Below are positions 10,274-10,797 of a DNA stretch of 10,797 bases, in pieces. A program made the position numbers and the translations under genes. The notes beneath the pieces were generated by a model. It was given only the letters and a program-made list of their open reading frames with translations, did no database searches and had not been told where the DNA came from. Location: positions 1 to 10,797 of the forward strand of contig JAHAYB010000220.1 in assembly GCA_018384835.1 (NCBI GenBank), read 5' to 3'. The DNA comes from Comamonas sp. (GTDB taxonomy: Bacteria; Pseudomonadota; Gammaproteobacteria; Burkholderiales; Burkholderiaceae_C). Position 1 is the first letter of the stretch. Each line of letters begins with the position of its first letter.

Positions 10274-10797
10274 ATGCCTGAGACTGCACCGCCCGCACCG
10301 CACCCTTATCACTTGGTTTTGCCCTCGGTGCAAACCATGCTGCAAGACTTGGGTGAGCTACTACCGCCCCACCCCCAAGCCAACTTGGCACGCGCTGGTT
10401 TGCTGCTAGAGCAAATCCGCCAAGCGCTAGAGACTTTGCGCCTACGCGCCCCCAGCCGCTTGGCGCAAAGCATGGCCGCCACCCTCAAGCGCCCCGTGCC
10501 CGATGCCAGCAGCGCCATCAAAGCCGTGCAACTGCTGCGCCTTGCGCGTTCTGACTTGCGCCACCACCTAGCGCAACTGCTGCACAGCCCAGAGGATGCG
10601 CCCGCCCTCAGCGGCCAAGCCCTGTTTGACACCTACCGCGCCCTAGAGCGCCTAACCGGCCAAGACAGCGCCCACCCCATAGACCTGTGGTATCCCCAAG
10701 GCCAAGCCAGTTTAGCCAGCCTACCCCCAGAGCTAGCCCCCCCCGCCAGCGCCCAAGGCCAAGCCCAGGGCAGCGTAGAGCAACTGCGCCAACACCT
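10274..10797 (+). CDS. Possible PilL/ChpA-type chemotaxis kinase, N-terminal fragment (3' partial)
   Basis: A reading frame of 174 complete codons that runs off the right edge without a stop. The visible protein is soluble, rich in Leu, Ala, Gln and Pro, with no signal peptide or membrane helix. The segment LLLEQIRQALETLRLRAPSRL and the later ALFDTYRALERL, followed by HPIDLWYPQ, resemble from memory the N-terminal Hpt-like region of betaproteobacterial PilL/ChpA hybrid histidine kinases, which control type IV pili. The kinase, CheW and receiver domains would lie beyond the window, so the role is tentative. The start is uncertain: ATG 10274 has no ribosome site and sits six bases after the terminator T-tract. 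GTG 10241 and ATG 10337 are in-frame alternatives, also without a clear ribosome site. Confidence 0.6.
   Translation, partial: MPETAPPAPHPYHLVLPSVQTMLQDLGELLPPHPQANLARAGLLLEQIRQALETLRLRAPSRLAQSMAATLKRPVPDASSAIKAVQLLRLARSDLRHHLAQLLHSPEDAPALSGQALFDTYRALERLTGQDSAHPIDLWYPQGQASLASLPPELAPPASAQGQAQGSVEQLRQH

Overview
The window reads as an ordinary chromosomal stretch of a Gram-negative betaproteobacterium, most likely Burkholderiales and probably Comamonadaceae-like. The basis is the order pyrG-kdsA-eno-ftsB, a Kdo (lipopolysaccharide) gene, the 4-hydroxyphenylpyruvate dioxygenase type, and a moderately GC-rich composition judged by eye. The assignment rests on recognised protein motifs and remembered gene order, not on a search. 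I see no insertion sequence, phage gene, CRISPR array, tRNA or rRNA, and nothing I would call a new multi-gene system.

Left part (1-3085). The window opens inside a degenerate-EAL plus HDOD signalling protein (+). It converges on a TetR-family regulator (-) with a long low-complexity N-terminus. That regulator is divergent from a lone hppD gene (+, tyrosine/phenylalanine catabolism) across a 90-bp AT-rich spacer. The spacer carries an inverted repeat that could be an operator, which suggests local control of hppD.

Middle part (3086-6022). Two housekeeping genes lie on the minus strand: miaB (tRNA ms2i6A37 methylthiotransferase) and coaBC (two steps of coenzyme A synthesis). A 271-bp gap separates them. 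It holds a convincing minus-strand intrinsic terminator for coaBC and three perfect copies of an 8-bp tandem repeat. coaBC is divergent from pyrG across 92 bp containing a perfect TATAAT box.

Right part (6023-10797). A co-directional plus-strand cluster runs pyrG (CTP synthase), kdsA (Kdo-8-phosphate synthase), eno (enolase) and ftsB (divisome protein). The biochemistry connects: enolase makes the PEP that KdsA uses, and CTP from PyrG is needed later to activate Kdo. The divergent CoaBC ligase half also uses CTP in bacteria. The cluster ends in a T-tract terminator. Six bases further on begins a reading frame that runs off the right edge and resembles the N-terminus of a PilL/ChpA-type chemotaxis kinase.

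The points most worth checking are the metal-type Cys in KdsA, the low-complexity tail of the TetR regulator, the unusual start context of the last reading frame, and the small repeats and inverted repeats listed below.
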